A stretch of DNA of 64,000 nt from Zoogloeaceae bacterium (lineage in GTDB: Bacteria; Pseudomonadota; Gammaproteobacteria; Burkholderiales; Rhodocyclaceae), in the NCBI GenBank assembly GCA_024235655.1, contig JACKLY010000001.1:124001-188000 (forward strand), written 5' to 3'. Each line of letters opens with the position of its first letter. Position 1 is the first letter of the stretch. A program made the translations under genes and the position numbers. Positions 35,801 through 44,367 of this stretch are shown here, in pieces. The notes beneath the pieces were generated by a model. It was not told where the DNA came from. It was given only the letters and a program-made list of their open reading frames with translations, and did not search any database.

Positions 35801-36391
35801 TACCAGGGCTCCGTCTCCTCAGGGCTTGGCATTGAGGGTGTCACGCAGTCTGGAATCGACCTCGGCACAGCATCCAGCACCGGCTACATGACCGCCACCA
35901 ATGGCATCATCAAACTGCAGGTTGGTGGCACGGGCATCAAGATGCTCAACGGTTCCTATATCAACTCCACGGATGCCAGCCAGTCTGCCGGTGGACTAAT
36001 CAAACTTTTCTTCCCGGGGCTCAGCGCCGGTGGATCGACGATTGATGGCGTCGCCACCTTTACCGGCGGGTACAAGATCGCTGGCGCCTTCACGACCTTG
36101 GGTACCGGTTTGGAAGTCACCTACGGCATTACTGACAACCCCGTATCGGATGCAATCATTTCCGCCATCAACAGCGCCACTTCATCTACAGGCGGCACCA
36201 GCCAGTCCGCTGGATCGCTGACCCTGCTTGGTAGCGGCGGCACGACTACGCCGAGCCTGGATGGCACGCAGACAGTGGGCGGAGAACAAGACAGTTTTGG
36301 TGGATCGGACTCCAGTGAAGACACTTCTGGAAAGAACAACACTCAGGATGACAAGAATGCGAAGAAAAAACCCGCGCAGTGTAGTGCCTGA
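32867..36391 (+). CDS. Filamentous haemagglutinin-like exoprotein (TpsA)
   Basis: 1174 residues. After the signal peptide (SVAIASCFTHAALA) lies the TPS secretion domain (about 30-270) with NSNQAIINWNSFSIG and VFLINPAGITVGAGARIDV, the latter the family's NPNGI region with Ala for Asn. The rest is Ser/Thr/Gly/Ala-rich, with strands like those of a long beta-helix, and few aromatic residues. The C-terminus ends in a charged KNAKKKPAQC tail with a lone Cys. Probably a surface fibre or adhesin exported by the TpsB. ATG at 32867 follows GGGGGA. The last 35 bases overlap the FecR-domain gene. Confidence 0.9.
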   Translation: MARTIPGLWPLKLISVAIASCFTHAALALPVAPTVVNGTASIAQTGNTLTVTNSNQAIINWNSFSIGSNESVRFIQPSVSSSVLNRVLAADPSLLLGSLSSNGRVFLINPAGITVGAGARIDVAGFVASTLMLSNEDFLANRLNFVATPGAEKLVVEKGAEITTASGGQVYLIAPQVENSGLITTPQGEIILAAGQKVELIDSGTPGVKVAVEASNEQALNLGQLMAESGRIGMVGAVVRQQGSISTNSIVNEGGRIFLKSVQNTELSAGSITRADGSQGGLIQIDSDGATQLQGKVSAIGSLGEGGRIELLGDSVRIDATASVDASGSTGGGQILAGGDYQGKNPDIRNAQSTSFAAGAILRADALDDGDGGRIIVWADDTTRSSGLLSARGGEHGGNGGFIEVSGKNLLSYNSVADTRAPLGLTGTLLLDPTSINLIAGAGVDSGGTLYGDNVKTNLGSSNVILQTSSGGTGNITFTSGTYDFSGAAAANSLTLLAYSDGSTSTGNISLPAGTSLTMKAGAPLKMVAGWNGVSVSSPAVTGAATGGDISIVESSIDARGGLTLLANGNVTISAGTSDASVGSASGSSSISITSDTFNLTGTAAGFAKLGALDGTSNATINITSTGPGGINLGTYSKVLAGSGSVSFTANNAGGASLSQGANSQIIAQTLSAVGNRSITLGGPDNNVQNFSGSSSLSSLSFTSSAATTHVTSASGTTGVTLATTTGGNKNIALGSISTTNAAVSITASGAILDDNASGTTNISSGTGNITLTSQNGTSTAGAMAISTDVATTGTLTATSGGANGNIIIRDTGANQVGSATINASAATTQGAVNYYRYGDLSLASGLAMSQRSTDAVSIGASGNITVPAGGYLAGAGSSNVKISAGGNLNVSSGDLTLRGTANAVSVGNALTVASGRSLLTDPGNPLSVTAASIQLNGTLEGKSDLSVKTSGNVDILAGGLLKSSTGTLKFEANALNVYQGSVSSGLGIEGVTQSGIDLGTASSTGYMTATNGIIKLQVGGTGIKMLNGSYINSTDASQSAGGLIKLFFPGLSAGGSTIDGVATFTGGYKIAGAFTTLGTGLEVTYGITDNPVSDAIISAINSATSSTGGTSQSAGSLTLLGSGGTTTPSLDGTQTVGGEQDSFGGSDSSEDTSGKNNTQDDKNAKKKPAQCSA

Positions 36392-37094
36392 GTTTTTAGC
36401 CGCGCTCGCCATGGCCCTGTGCTTTTCCCTGGCTCAGGCTGAGCCGGCAGGCGTGATCACGCACCTTTCCGGCACCATTTCGGCGCAGCGAGCCGATGGC
36501 AGCAGCAAACTGCTGTCGATCAAGTCCGAAGTCATGGAGGGTGATGCACTGACAACACAGCGCGACACCTACGCCCGCATCAAATTTGCGGATGGTGGTG
36601 AAATCGTCATGCGGCCGGGAACTGAATTGAAAGTCACCGCCTATCAGTACGACGAGAAAAAGCCGGAGACTGGTAATGTCATCCTCGGCTTGTTGCGCGG
36701 CGGCCTGCGTGCACTCACCGGTCTGATCGGCAAGCACAACCGGGAAGCCTTCAAGCTGAATACACCAACGGCGACCATTGGTATTCGCGGTACGCACTTT
36801 GGTGCCCTCTTCTGTAATTCGGATTGCGGCGACATCCCCACGGTTTCAGGTGCCACCCCGGAGAATGGGCTTTATGTGGATGTGCACTCAGGAACGATCA
36901 TTGTTTCCAACCCGGCAGGCAACCAGAATTTCACTGCTGGTCAGTTTGGCTATGTCCCGAATATCCAGACCTCGCCCATCATTCTTCCGCCGGAAAATGG
37001 CTTGCGCGTCACCATGCCACAAGCGATCAGCCAGAATGCTTCTCAGGGTACCGGTATCGGGCAAGCTGATCAGACGCAGTGCGTCATGCAATGA
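36357..37094 (+). CDS. Secreted FecR-domain protein
   Basis: 245 residues with signal peptide (FLAALAMALCFSLAQA). The FecR-like domain (about 35-150) has VITHLSGTISAQRADG, then RIKFADGGEIVMRPGTELKV and a LNTPTATIGIRGTHF strand that is widespread in FecR-domain proteins outside iron signalling. Two Cys (FCNSDCG) may form a disulfide. There is no anti-sigma segment or membrane helix, so a FecR-type regulator role is unlikely; a periplasmic helper for TpsA is my inference. ATG at 36357 has AGGA eight bases upstream and lies inside tpsA. Its stop overlaps the next gene (ATGA). Confidence 0.85.
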   Translation: MRRKNPRSVVPEFLAALAMALCFSLAQAEPAGVITHLSGTISAQRADGSSKLLSIKSEVMEGDALTTQRDTYARIKFADGGEIVMRPGTELKVTAYQYDEKKPETGNVILGLLRGGLRALTGLIGKHNREAFKLNTPTATIGIRGTHFGALFCNSDCGDIPTVSGATPENGLYVDVHSGTIIVSNPAGNQNFTAGQFGYVPNIQTSPIILPPENGLRVTMPQAISQNASQGTGIGQADQTQCVMQ

Positions 37095-37588
37095 TCATCC
37101 GCCATTCTGTGTCGTGCTTGATCCTGCTGGCAGCAAGCGCCTCTGTCTACGCTGCCGACCTGAGGACAACTACCGCCAGCCCGGCCTTTGCTGACCTGAC
37201 TGCGCCGCTCGAAATCGTGTTAGAACGGGATCCTTCACGAGTGCCTGCAGCCAAGCGACTGGCGCGTCTTTATGCCGAAAGCCGGAACTGGAACGCTGCC
37301 TGGCGGGTACTGGAGCGCTCCGCTCCTTATACCGGCAAGGATGCCGAATACCAGGGTTTCTCGGCGCTGGTGCTGAGCCAGTTGAAGCGGCCCCAGGAAG
37401 CAGCGGCCTACTACCGCCGTGCCATCACCCTGCAGTCGAATGAAGGTCGCTGGTGGGTCGGTCTCGGGTTGGCCCTGGGTGATTCTGGTGACCGCAAGGG
37501 TGCCAGAGCGGCTTTCGCTGCTGCACAGGAGCGCGACAACACGCTGCCACCAGTATTGCTCAAAGTCGCGGAACGGCAGGGGCGCTAA
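37091..37588 (+). CDS. Secreted TPR-repeat protein
   Basis: 165 residues: signal peptide (SCLILLAASASVYA), then helical pairs that fit about three TPR units, with PAAKRLARLYAESRNWNAAW, YQGFSALVLSQLKRPQEAAAYYRRAI and WWVGLGLALGDSGDRKGARAAF as the clear ones. It probably holds other proteins in the periplasm. Start at the ATG overlapping the FecR gene stop (an in-frame GTG at 37079 is possible). The tpsB-tpsA-fecR-tpr chain of overlaps suggests one transcript and one job. It is not one of the named MSHA or Tad TPR proteins as far as I can tell. Confidence 0.75.
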   Translation: MIIRHSVSCLILLAASASVYAADLRTTTASPAFADLTAPLEIVLERDPSRVPAAKRLARLYAESRNWNAAWRVLERSAPYTGKDAEYQGFSALVLSQLKRPQEAAAYYRRAITLQSNEGRWWVGLGLALGDSGDRKGARAAFAAAQERDNTLPPVLLKVAERQGR

Positions 37589-37785
37589 TGCTGAAGTGGC
37601 TACTCACCATCGCCATTGTCGTGTTCATCTTTGGATTGCTGACCCCACGTGCCCGAAGGAATCAGCCAGCACGCGGGCTGCCGGGCGATATCACACTACG
37701 ATGGCGCGACCGAGACTACTTCTTCCCTTTTGTCTCGACCCTTCTGTTCTCAGCCTTTGCTATCGGAATCAGTTTGCTGATTTGA
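37588..37785 (+). CDS. DUF2905-like small membrane protein
   Basis: 65 residues with two membrane helices (MLKWLLTIAIVVFIFGLL and FVSTLLFSAFAIGISLLI) on either side of LPGDITLRWRDRDYFFPF. The LPGDI-then-basic-then-YFFP pattern is the DUF2905 signature. Function unknown. It overlaps the TPR gene stop by one base (TAATG), and its last 17 bases overlap the convergent cca gene. Despite the coupling it is probably not part of the secretion locus, as the family occurs widely on its own. Confidence 0.7.
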   Translation: MLKWLLTIAIVVFIFGLLTPRARRNQPARGLPGDITLRWRDRDYFFPFVSTLLFSAFAIGISLLI

Positions 37786-38986
37786 GGCTGGCGACAACCG
37801 CGATACGTGCGGCATGAATACGCTCTGGAATTTGTGCCGGATCATTGCAAGACTTGGCAATCGCCGCTGCGGGCACTGATTGCACCGCAGCCAGCGCCCG
37901 CAACAAGAGCGCTGGAGATGCATAGGGTTTTTCTTCCCACCCCTGACGCCCGTTGAAATCAGCCGCACAGGCTTGCAGCAGTTGTTCAAAACGTTGCGGC
38001 CGGCGCAGGGCATCGCTGCGCTCCAGCAGGCGAACGATGGTATCCGCGCGCAGTTCGGCTGCGCGGTGGATATCGCCGTGATAGCGCGCCACCAGCACCG
38101 CCAGGTCTCGACACTCTGCCGGCACCTTGAGACGGGCACTGACCGTTTCGACCAGTTTGACGCTGCGCATTTCGTGCGCAATGTGTCGCGGCCACTCCTC
38201 CCGTGGCGTCGTGCCCTTGCCCAGGTCGTGCAACAAGGCGGCAAAACGTACCGGCAGGGCATGGCCACGACGGGCGGCGGTATCCAGCACCATCATCACA
38301 TGCACGCCGGTGTCGATTTCCGGATGGTATTCAGCACGTTGCGGCACGCCGAAAAGTCGATCCAGTTCCGGCAGCAGGCGTTGCAGCGCACCACACTCGC
38401 GCAGCACGGCAAACATTCGGGAGGGTGAAGCTTCCATCAAGCCCTTGGCCAGTTCCTGCCAGACCCGCTCAGGAACCAGCGCATCAACTTCGCCATTGCC
38501 CACCATCTCGCTCATCAGCGCCCGGGTCTCCGGCGCAATGGAGAAATCGGTGAAGCGGGCAGCAAAGCGGGCAATGCGGAGGATGCGGACCGGATCTTCG
38601 ACAAAGGCCGGGCCGACATGGCGGAATATCCGGTCGGCAATGTCCTGCTGACCGTTATAGGGATCGATCAGGCTACCGTCATCGGCACGGGCAATGGCAT
38701 TGATGGTCAGATCCCGGCGTGCCAGATCCTCTTCCAGCGTGACATCCGGAGACGCATGAAAACTGAAGCCGGCGTAGCCCGGCGCGGTCTTGCGCTCGGT
38801 GCGTGCCAGGGCATATTCCTCGTTGCTTTGCGGATGCAGGAAAACCGGGAAGTCCTTGCCGACCGGGCGAAAGCCTTTGGCCAGCATTTCTTCCGGCGTG
38901 CTGCCTACCACCACGTGGTCGCGATCCTGAACCGGGCGTTGCAGGAGTTCATCGCGAACCGCACCACCAACAACGTAGACCTTCAT
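37769..38986 (-). CDS. cca: CCA tRNA nucleotidyltransferase (multifunctional, with HD domain)
   Basis: 405 residues. It adds or repairs the 3' CCA of tRNAs. Class II motifs: VVGGAVRDELLQ, then DRDHVVVG with the two catalytic carboxylates, RRDLTINAIA, and RILRIARFAARF. The C-terminal HD domain (LLHDLGKGTTP) gives phosphatase/phosphodiesterase activity in the gammaproteobacterial enzyme. ATG start at 38986. Its 3' end overlaps the convergent DUF2905-like gene by 17 bases. Confidence 0.95.
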   Translation of the reverse strand: MKVYVVGGAVRDELLQRPVQDRDHVVVGSTPEEMLAKGFRPVGKDFPVFLHPQSNEEYALARTERKTAPGYAGFSFHASPDVTLEEDLARRDLTINAIARADDGSLIDPYNGQQDIADRIFRHVGPAFVEDPVRILRIARFAARFTDFSIAPETRALMSEMVGNGEVDALVPERVWQELAKGLMEASPSRMFAVLRECGALQRLLPELDRLFGVPQRAEYHPEIDTGVHVMMVLDTAARRGHALPVRFAALLHDLGKGTTPREEWPRHIAHEMRSVKLVETVSARLKVPAECRDLAVLVARYHGDIHRAAELRADTIVRLLERSDALRRPQRFEQLLQACAADFNGRQGWEEKPYASPALLLRALAAVQSVPAAAIAKSCNDPAQIPERIHAARIAVVASLKSAN

Positions 38987-39087
38987 GCGTGCCTGCGTAT
39001 CAAATCAGCGCCGCGCCTCGCTTCCAGGCTGCTGGACAGGATAAGTTCCTGCGCGGGACAACGAGACTGGCGCAAGCAGGCCTGCTC

Positions 39088-40047
39088 CTAGCGACCAGCG
39101 TGAAAACGGAAACCGTCCAGCTTGGCCTTTGGCGCCACCTTGCCGATGTACGTCGGGGCAATCGCTTCCAGTGCGGCCGGGTTCCAGCCAGGATAGGTCT
39201 GGCCGTCCGGGCTGGCGACATTGTCGGCATCCATCGAACGCAGGTTGTCGGGTGACATCGGCGGGTTCGGCAACAGCCAGAGCAAGCCGGCCTGCAGATA
39301 AGCCCAGAAATCGTTGAGCTGGCGTACCGGGCGCTTGTTGCCGGACACCTCGCCGACATATTCAACCAGTTCGCGCAGTGTATAAACCTTGGGGCCGCAC
39401 AGTTCATAGCGCTGACCGAAGGTCTTGATATCGTTCAGCGATGACACGAAAGCGTCAGCCACATTGCCGGCATAGACCGGCTGGAATTTTGCCGTCATGC
39501 CGCCGGAGGCAAACACCGGCACCAATTTCAGGATGCTGGCAAAGGTCGTCAGGAAATTGTCGCCAACGCCAAAGATTACCGACGGGCGGAACACCGTGAC
39601 ATCAAGCTCGGTGGCTGCAGCCATGACCGCGGCTTCGCCCTCGCCCTTGGAGCGCAGGTACTCGGAACAGCCATCGACGTCGGCACCCAGTGCGCTCATG
39701 TGCAGCAAACGACGCACACCCGCCTGCTTCATGGCGGTAATGACCTTCTTCGGCAACTCGGCATGTGCAGCACCAAAACCGCGACCATAGGGCAATTGCG
39801 AGTCATGGTCATGCAGGATGCCAACCAGGTTGATCACCGCATCCTTGCCGCGCACCAGCTCCAGCAACACGGATTCGTCATTGATGTTGGCTTCGACCAC
39901 GTCCACCTGCGGCAGCATGATGTTGGCCTTGTTGCGCTCACGACGGCGGGTCGGAATGGTGACGCGCACACCCATCTGTGACAGACGGTTGGCAATCCAC
40001 GTACCGACGAAGCCGCTTCCTCCCAGAAGCAATACATTTTTGATCAT
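39088..40047 (-). CDS. NDUFA9-like atypical short-chain dehydrogenase
   Basis: 319 residues. Extended SDR with the NAD(P)-binding GGSGFVGTWIANRL at the N-terminus, then INLVGIL and VFRPSVIFGVGDNFL, as in the complex I NDUFA9-like family of proteobacteria. In mitochondria NDUFA9 is a complex I accessory subunit; the bacterial relatives are linked with quinone or sugar metabolism, and their role here is open. It precedes cca on the same strand, about 100 bases away. Confidence 0.85.
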   Translation of the reverse strand: MIKNVLLLGGSGFVGTWIANRLSQMGVRVTIPTRRRERNKANIMLPQVDVVEANINDESVLLELVRGKDAVINLVGILHDHDSQLPYGRGFGAAHAELPKKVITAMKQAGVRRLLHMSALGADVDGCSEYLRSKGEGEAAVMAAATELDVTVFRPSVIFGVGDNFLTTFASILKLVPVFASGGMTAKFQPVYAGNVADAFVSSLNDIKTFGQRYELCGPKVYTLRELVEYVGEVSGNKRPVRQLNDFWAYLQAGLLWLLPNPPMSPDNLRSMDADNVASPDGQTYPGWNPAALEAIAPTYIGKVAPKAKLDGFRFHAGR

Positions 40048-40211
40048 GATGAACCCGACTTGTTAGAGGCGTAAAGGACGGTATTTTAAGGCAAATCCAC
40101 GTACTTCGGGTCATTGCTGCGCAGCCCGGACAGGCATTTCCGTGGCAATACATCACAACTTGATATTTTATTGAAAATCTGGAAAATGCCGGTTTCCCCT
40201 GCTGCTACAGC

Positions 40212-41159
40212 GTGACTGACTTGGCCCCAGAATCCCTCCTTGTCCAAATCCGGCATTTTCTCGGTATTCCGCCTGCCGCCCCCCATAGCAGCGAGCAGTG
40301 GGCCGCAATTCTCGGATCGCTGCTGGGCATTGCCTGCGTCTTCCTGATCACCCATAGTCTGCTCGGGCAGCACACGGCAGTTTTTGTCGTCCCTTCACTG
40401 GGCGCCACTGCGGTGCTGGTCTTTGCCGCCCCGCACAGCCTCTTCGCCCAACCGTGGGCAGTGCTTGCCGGCAACCTGCTGTCGGCCATTGCCGGCGTAC
40501 TCTGCCAGCAGATGGTGCCGGACCCGACCCTGGCCGCTGCCTCTGCGGTGGCACTGGCCATTGCCGTCATGCACCTGACACGCAGCCTGCACCCACCGGG
40601 CGGCGCAACGGCACTGGCCGCTGTGATCGGCGGCCCGGACATCCATCAGCTGGGTTATGGCTACGTGCTGCTGCCGGTCGGCATCAACTGCCTGATCCTG
40701 ATCGCTGTCGGCATTGCCTTCAACCATGCCTTTGCCTGGCGCCGCTACCCGGCCAGCCTGATGCGCTACGTCCATCACGAAACGCCACCCAGCGCCGAAT
40801 CAGTGCCCAGCGAGGAAAACATCCAGCAGGCCATGGCCCGCTTGAAGGGCATGATTGATGTCAGCCCGGCCGAGTTGAAGGAGGTCATCGAGCAATCGCT
40901 GCTGCTGGCGCGCCAAAGCTCGCCGGGCAACCCGGAATTTCCGCTGCGGGTCGGTGCTTATTACGGCAACCGTCACTCCGGGCGCCACTGGTCGGTGCGC
41001 CAGATCATCAGTGCAGAGTATGCCGAGCAAGCTGAGAATGACGTGCTGAACTACCGGATTGTCGAAGGCAAGGGGCGCCATCGTTTCGGCCATTGCACCC
41101 GGGCCGAATTTTCACGCTGGGCCGGGCGCCAGCTCCGCCAGAGAAAAGCCAGACCCTGA
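40212..41159 (+). CDS. HPP-family membrane protein
   Basis: 315 residues. The N-terminal half has four membrane helices and the motif SLHPPGGATAL that names the HPP family (some plant and cyanobacterial members carry nitrite into plastids or cells). The C-terminal ~135 residues are soluble; they include AMARLKGMIDVSPAEL and VLNYRIVEGKGRHRFGHCT and are not the CBS domains often fused to HPP, so I cannot name them. Start GTG at 40212. A role in anion transport is possible only by family analogy. Confidence 0.8.
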   Translation: MTDLAPESLLVQIRHFLGIPPAAPHSSEQWAAILGSLLGIACVFLITHSLLGQHTAVFVVPSLGATAVLVFAAPHSLFAQPWAVLAGNLLSAIAGVLCQQMVPDPTLAAASAVALAIAVMHLTRSLHPPGGATALAAVIGGPDIHQLGYGYVLLPVGINCLILIAVGIAFNHAFAWRRYPASLMRYVHHETPPSAESVPSEENIQQAMARLKGMIDVSPAELKEVIEQSLLLARQSSPGNPEFPLRVGAYYGNRHSGRHWSVRQIISAEYAEQAENDVLNYRIVEGKGRHRFGHCTRAEFSRWAGRQLRQRKARP

Positions 41160-41234
41160 AGCGGTGAATGCTTCTCCGGCAGAAGCCAGGGCTAGAATCA
41201 TGGTTGATCATCCTTGTTACCGCGGAGATAGCAC

Positions 41235-41675
41235 ATGTCCAGACTCAAGCACCCACTCGCCCTGCTGTCGGTCGCCTTGCTGCTGGCCAGCTGTGCGAAC
41301 ACTGGCGGCAATATCGCGCAGAATCGGAATCCTGATACAGTCATCGGCAAGGTCTGGCAGTGGGAGGCGACCGTGACGCCAGTGGAACAACTGACCGTCA
41401 GCGCACCGGAACGTTACACCCTGCAACTGCAAGCGGATGGCCGCACCCTCATCCGCTTTGATTGCAACCGTGGAGGCGGCAGCTACCAGATTGAAATCGG
41501 CCGCCTCAGTTTTGGCCCGACCATGAGCACCCGCATGGCCTGTCCGCCGGAGTCGCTCGACCACCGCTATGCGAAGGATCTGGCTCGCATCAGCAGTTTC
41601 TTTGTCGAAGGCAGCAAGCTCTATCTGGAGCTGCCGGCCGATAGCGGCAGCATGCGCTTCCGCTCCGGCAACTAG
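41235..41675 (+). CDS. META-domain lipoprotein
   Basis: 146 residues. A lipoprotein signal peptide with lipobox LLAS-C (Cys21) is followed by a Gly/Asn-rich stretch and a META/HslJ-like domain: VIGKVWQWEATVTP, YTLQLQADGRTLIRFDCNRGGGSY and MACPPESLDHRYAKDL, which are typical of this family of small outer-membrane lipoproteins. HslJ relatives affect heat and novobiocin resistance; the function here is unknown. Its stop overlaps that of slt by three bases, tail to tail. Confidence 0.82.
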   Translation: MSRLKHPLALLSVALLLASCANTGGNIAQNRNPDTVIGKVWQWEATVTPVEQLTVSAPERYTLQLQADGRTLIRFDCNRGGGSYQIEIGRLSFGPTMSTRMACPPESLDHRYAKDLARISSFFVEGSKLYLELPADSGSMRFRSGN

Positions 41676-43615
41676 GGCAGATCGCCGCCCTTCGGAGCAT
41701 CCGGCCGCGGGCCGATGGTACCCAGGCGCGGCTTCAAGGACTGTGGCTTGCCTTCGAACAGCGCCGAGTAATAGACCGAATTGCTCATCACCTTTTTCAC
41801 GTAATCCCGTGTTTCGTTGAAGGGGATGGTCTCGGCGTAGATGGCACCTTCCAGCGGCTGCTCGGCACGCCAGCGGCGGGCGCGGCCGGGGCCGGCATTG
41901 TAGGCTGCGGAAGCCAGCACCGGGTGCTCGTCCAGACTTTCCATGACGATGCGCATGTAGGACGTGCCGAGCAACAGGTTGGTCTCGGTGTCGTTCACCT
42001 GGCTGTGGCTGTAGTTGTTGAGGCCGATTTTCTTGGCGACCCATTTCGCTGTTGCCGGCATCAACTGCATCAGTCCGGAGGCACCCACCGATGATTTGGC
42101 GTTGGTGATGAACCGGCTTTCCTGCCGCATCAGGCCGTAGACCCAGGCATCATCCAGCGATTGCGCACGTGCCGCCGGACGAACTTCATCGCCGAACGGG
42201 GCGAGGTAGCGCAGGCTGTAATCGTGTTCGTTCTTGGTGCGGTCGGCGGCCGAAATGGCACGGTCGTAAATGTCGTTGCGGCGTGCCAGATCGGCGGCGG
42301 CCAGCAACTCGCGATCGCTCATGCTGCGCAGTGTCCAGTTCCATTCACGCAGGCCTTCCAGTCGCAGATTCAGTCGCAGGAAAAGCAAGGCTCGCTGCAA
42401 ACCGGGGTTACTGTTTGCGGCTGCAATTTCCTCTCGTGTCGGCGCTGCCGCCTTGGGTGGCACGGTAATCGGCCGTTCCAGCTCATCATCGGCGAGGTTG
42501 CCGTAAAAATTGGGCTGGCCGGAAATCCGGGTGAACAGCTTGTCGGCCTCAGTGGTCATGCCGCCGGCCTTGTAGGCGCGCCCCAGCCAATAGACCCATT
42601 CCGGCAAGGCAGCCAGAGCCGGCGACATTTTCTCGATGGTATTGCGCACCATGCCCCAGTTGCCGGCACGCAATGCGGCACGCACTTTCCATTGCGCGAC
42701 TTCGTCGGAAAGCAGCACATCGCCGGTTTTCTCGAACCAGCCCACCGCATCCGGCATATGGCTGGTGGCGGCTTTCCAGCCAATCTGCGACCAGGCCCAG
42801 CCGGTCTGGTCAGCATCCAGACGCGGTGCCAGCCTGGTCAACTGTTCCGCTGCCTGCCGTGGGTCATTGCGCGCCACACGTTGAATGGCCAGCACCACCA
42901 GTTCACGATTCAATGGCTTTTCCGCCCAGTTGGACGGCAACTTGAGCAAAAACGGCATGGGGCGGTCAATCACCATATCCATCTGCGCATTGCTCGGTGT
43001 CTGCGAGGGCGGCAGGTAGTTCACGCTGTAACGCGCAAAGCGGATCTTGTTTGCCTCGAACTGCCGGCGTACACGGGCCCAGGCCTCGTCAGCGAGTACC
43101 CGCTTCTCCCAGATCAGCGCTTCCAGTACCGGCCGGCAGGATTCGGGTGGCTCCAGCAAGGTCAGCCACAGTGTCATCGCTTCATCCAGCATACTGGTAT
43201 CGCCCTTGGCGCGGCGGCTTTGCAAGCCGTAGCAGGCCAGCTCCTGATCGACCGACTGCACCTTGGGGAATTCGGCGTCGAACTCGGCCCACTGCGCCTT
43301 CTTGCCGAGGTCTTTCAGCCAGTCGCTGCGGAATTTGTCGGCAATGTAGCTTTTGTCGTTGCTGGCGAGAAAGGCACGGGCATCGGCCGCATCCAGCTGG
43401 TCAGGGAGACGGCCGAGCAACAGCCAGTAATCGATATAGGCGGCCAGTTCATAGCCGCGCAACTCGGGGGCCAGGCGCGATAATTTGGCGCGATCGCCCT
43501 TGGCGAAGGCATCGCGGGCGGCAAGAAAACGGTCATCCATTGCCGTTGCGGCATGCGCAAACGAAACGACAACAGTCAGACTCAAAAACAGGGCGGCAGA
43601 GCGGAAAAACATCAT
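41672..43615 (-). CDS. slt: Soluble lytic murein transglycosylase
   Basis: 647 residues. Slt cleaves peptidoglycan between MurNAc and GlcNAc with 1,6-anhydro formation. A signal peptide (MFFRSAALFLSLTVVVSFAHA) comes before a long superhelical U/L region. The C-terminal lysozyme-like domain has RQESRF with the catalytic Glu, SSVGASGLMQLMPATAK and AAYNAGPGRARRWR. The ATG at 43615 (with another at 43612) fits the signal peptide; the open frame further upstream is not credible. Length is normal for Slt70. The next gene diverges. Confidence 0.93.
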   Translation of the reverse strand: MMFFRSAALFLSLTVVVSFAHAATAMDDRFLAARDAFAKGDRAKLSRLAPELRGYELAAYIDYWLLLGRLPDQLDAADARAFLASNDKSYIADKFRSDWLKDLGKKAQWAEFDAEFPKVQSVDQELACYGLQSRRAKGDTSMLDEAMTLWLTLLEPPESCRPVLEALIWEKRVLADEAWARVRRQFEANKIRFARYSVNYLPPSQTPSNAQMDMVIDRPMPFLLKLPSNWAEKPLNRELVVLAIQRVARNDPRQAAEQLTRLAPRLDADQTGWAWSQIGWKAATSHMPDAVGWFEKTGDVLLSDEVAQWKVRAALRAGNWGMVRNTIEKMSPALAALPEWVYWLGRAYKAGGMTTEADKLFTRISGQPNFYGNLADDELERPITVPPKAAAPTREEIAAANSNPGLQRALLFLRLNLRLEGLREWNWTLRSMSDRELLAAADLARRNDIYDRAISAADRTKNEHDYSLRYLAPFGDEVRPAARAQSLDDAWVYGLMRQESRFITNAKSSVGASGLMQLMPATAKWVAKKIGLNNYSHSQVNDTETNLLLGTSYMRIVMESLDEHPVLASAAYNAGPGRARRWRAEQPLEGAIYAETIPFNETRDYVKKVMSNSVYYSALFEGKPQSLKPRLGTIGPRPDAPKGGDLP

Positions 43616-43697
43616 GTGATAAGCTGCTTGAAAGTGCCGGAACCCCTGAAATAAGGAGCTTTGGCGTAGTTCGATGGGGTGTCCTGAGCATAGCACA

Positions 43698-44300
43698 ATG
43701 GCAAACACAGAAAACGCGAACCCACCTGAGTTCAGACAAATTCTCCGGCGCCAGATGCTGGCCCGGCGCGAGGCATTGTCGCCGGAAGAGCACGCCCTTT
43801 GGTCTGCCGCGATTCGACAGCAGCTGGATCAGGCGTTTCCCGCACTGGCCGAATTGATTGTCGCTTTCTGCTGGCCGGTGCAGAACGAACCGGATCTGCG
43901 ACCCCTGATCTCGGAACTGATTGCCAGGGGCGGCCGCGTCTGCCTGCCGGTGGTGGTCAAGCCCGGCATGGCGCTGGCGTTTCGCGAATGGTGGCCGGAT
44001 CAGCCCTTGCAGCCGGATCGCTACGACATTCCGACGCCAACCGATGGCGACTTTCTCGTACCACAGGCCTTGCTGCTGCCGGTGAACGCCTTTGATGCGG
44101 CCGGCTATCGGCTGGGTTACGGTGGGGGATTCTTTGACCGGACGCTGGCCACGCTGTCACCGCGGCCACTGGCGATTGGCATCGGTTTCGATTTTCAGCG
44201 CGTGGACAGCATCCAGCCAGCGGCGCACGACATGCCATTGGACGCCATTGTCACTGAGTCCGGCTGTTATGCAATTGGGTCAGGCAGCCGTAAACTATGA
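43698..44300 (+). CDS. 5-formyltetrahydrofolate cyclo-ligase
   Basis: 200 residues. It converts 5-formyl-THF to 5,10-methenyl-THF with ATP. LRRQMLARREALSPEE at the N-terminus and the signature GYRLGYGGGFFDRTLA are diagnostic. Starts at 43674 (ATG) or 43698 (ATG, MANTENANPP); I choose the second because the first adds residues unlike the family. In many genomes this gene (ygfA) sits near the 6S RNA gene, but I see no such RNA next to it. Confidence 0.92.
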   Translation: MANTENANPPEFRQILRRQMLARREALSPEEHALWSAAIRQQLDQAFPALAELIVAFCWPVQNEPDLRPLISELIARGGRVCLPVVVKPGMALAFREWWPDQPLQPDRYDIPTPTDGDFLVPQALLLPVNAFDAAGYRLGYGGGFFDRTLATLSPRPLAIGIGFDFQRVDSIQPAAHDMPLDAIVTESGCYAIGSGSRKL

Positions 44301-44367
44301 AAATTACGCCAAATGGCTAAACAGCCAAACCCAGCGGCAGTGCGGGCTGAGTTGAAAACATTGTAAA

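Noticed and set aside
33000..36300. Antisense open frames in tpsA and in the adhesin gene (for example 58779-59372)
   Set aside because: They are Val/Pro/Ser-rich mirrors of Thr/Gly/Ala-rich coding sequence with no start signals and no family features.
40115..40195. Near-palindrome GGCATTTCC ... GGAAAATGCC upstream of the HPP gene
   Set aside because: The arms differ by an inserted base and are about 45 bases apart; it could easily be chance.
41170..41186. Small hairpin GCTTCT-CCGGC-AGAAGC after the HPP gene
   Set aside because: Only 6 base pairs and no T-run; not enough to call a terminator.
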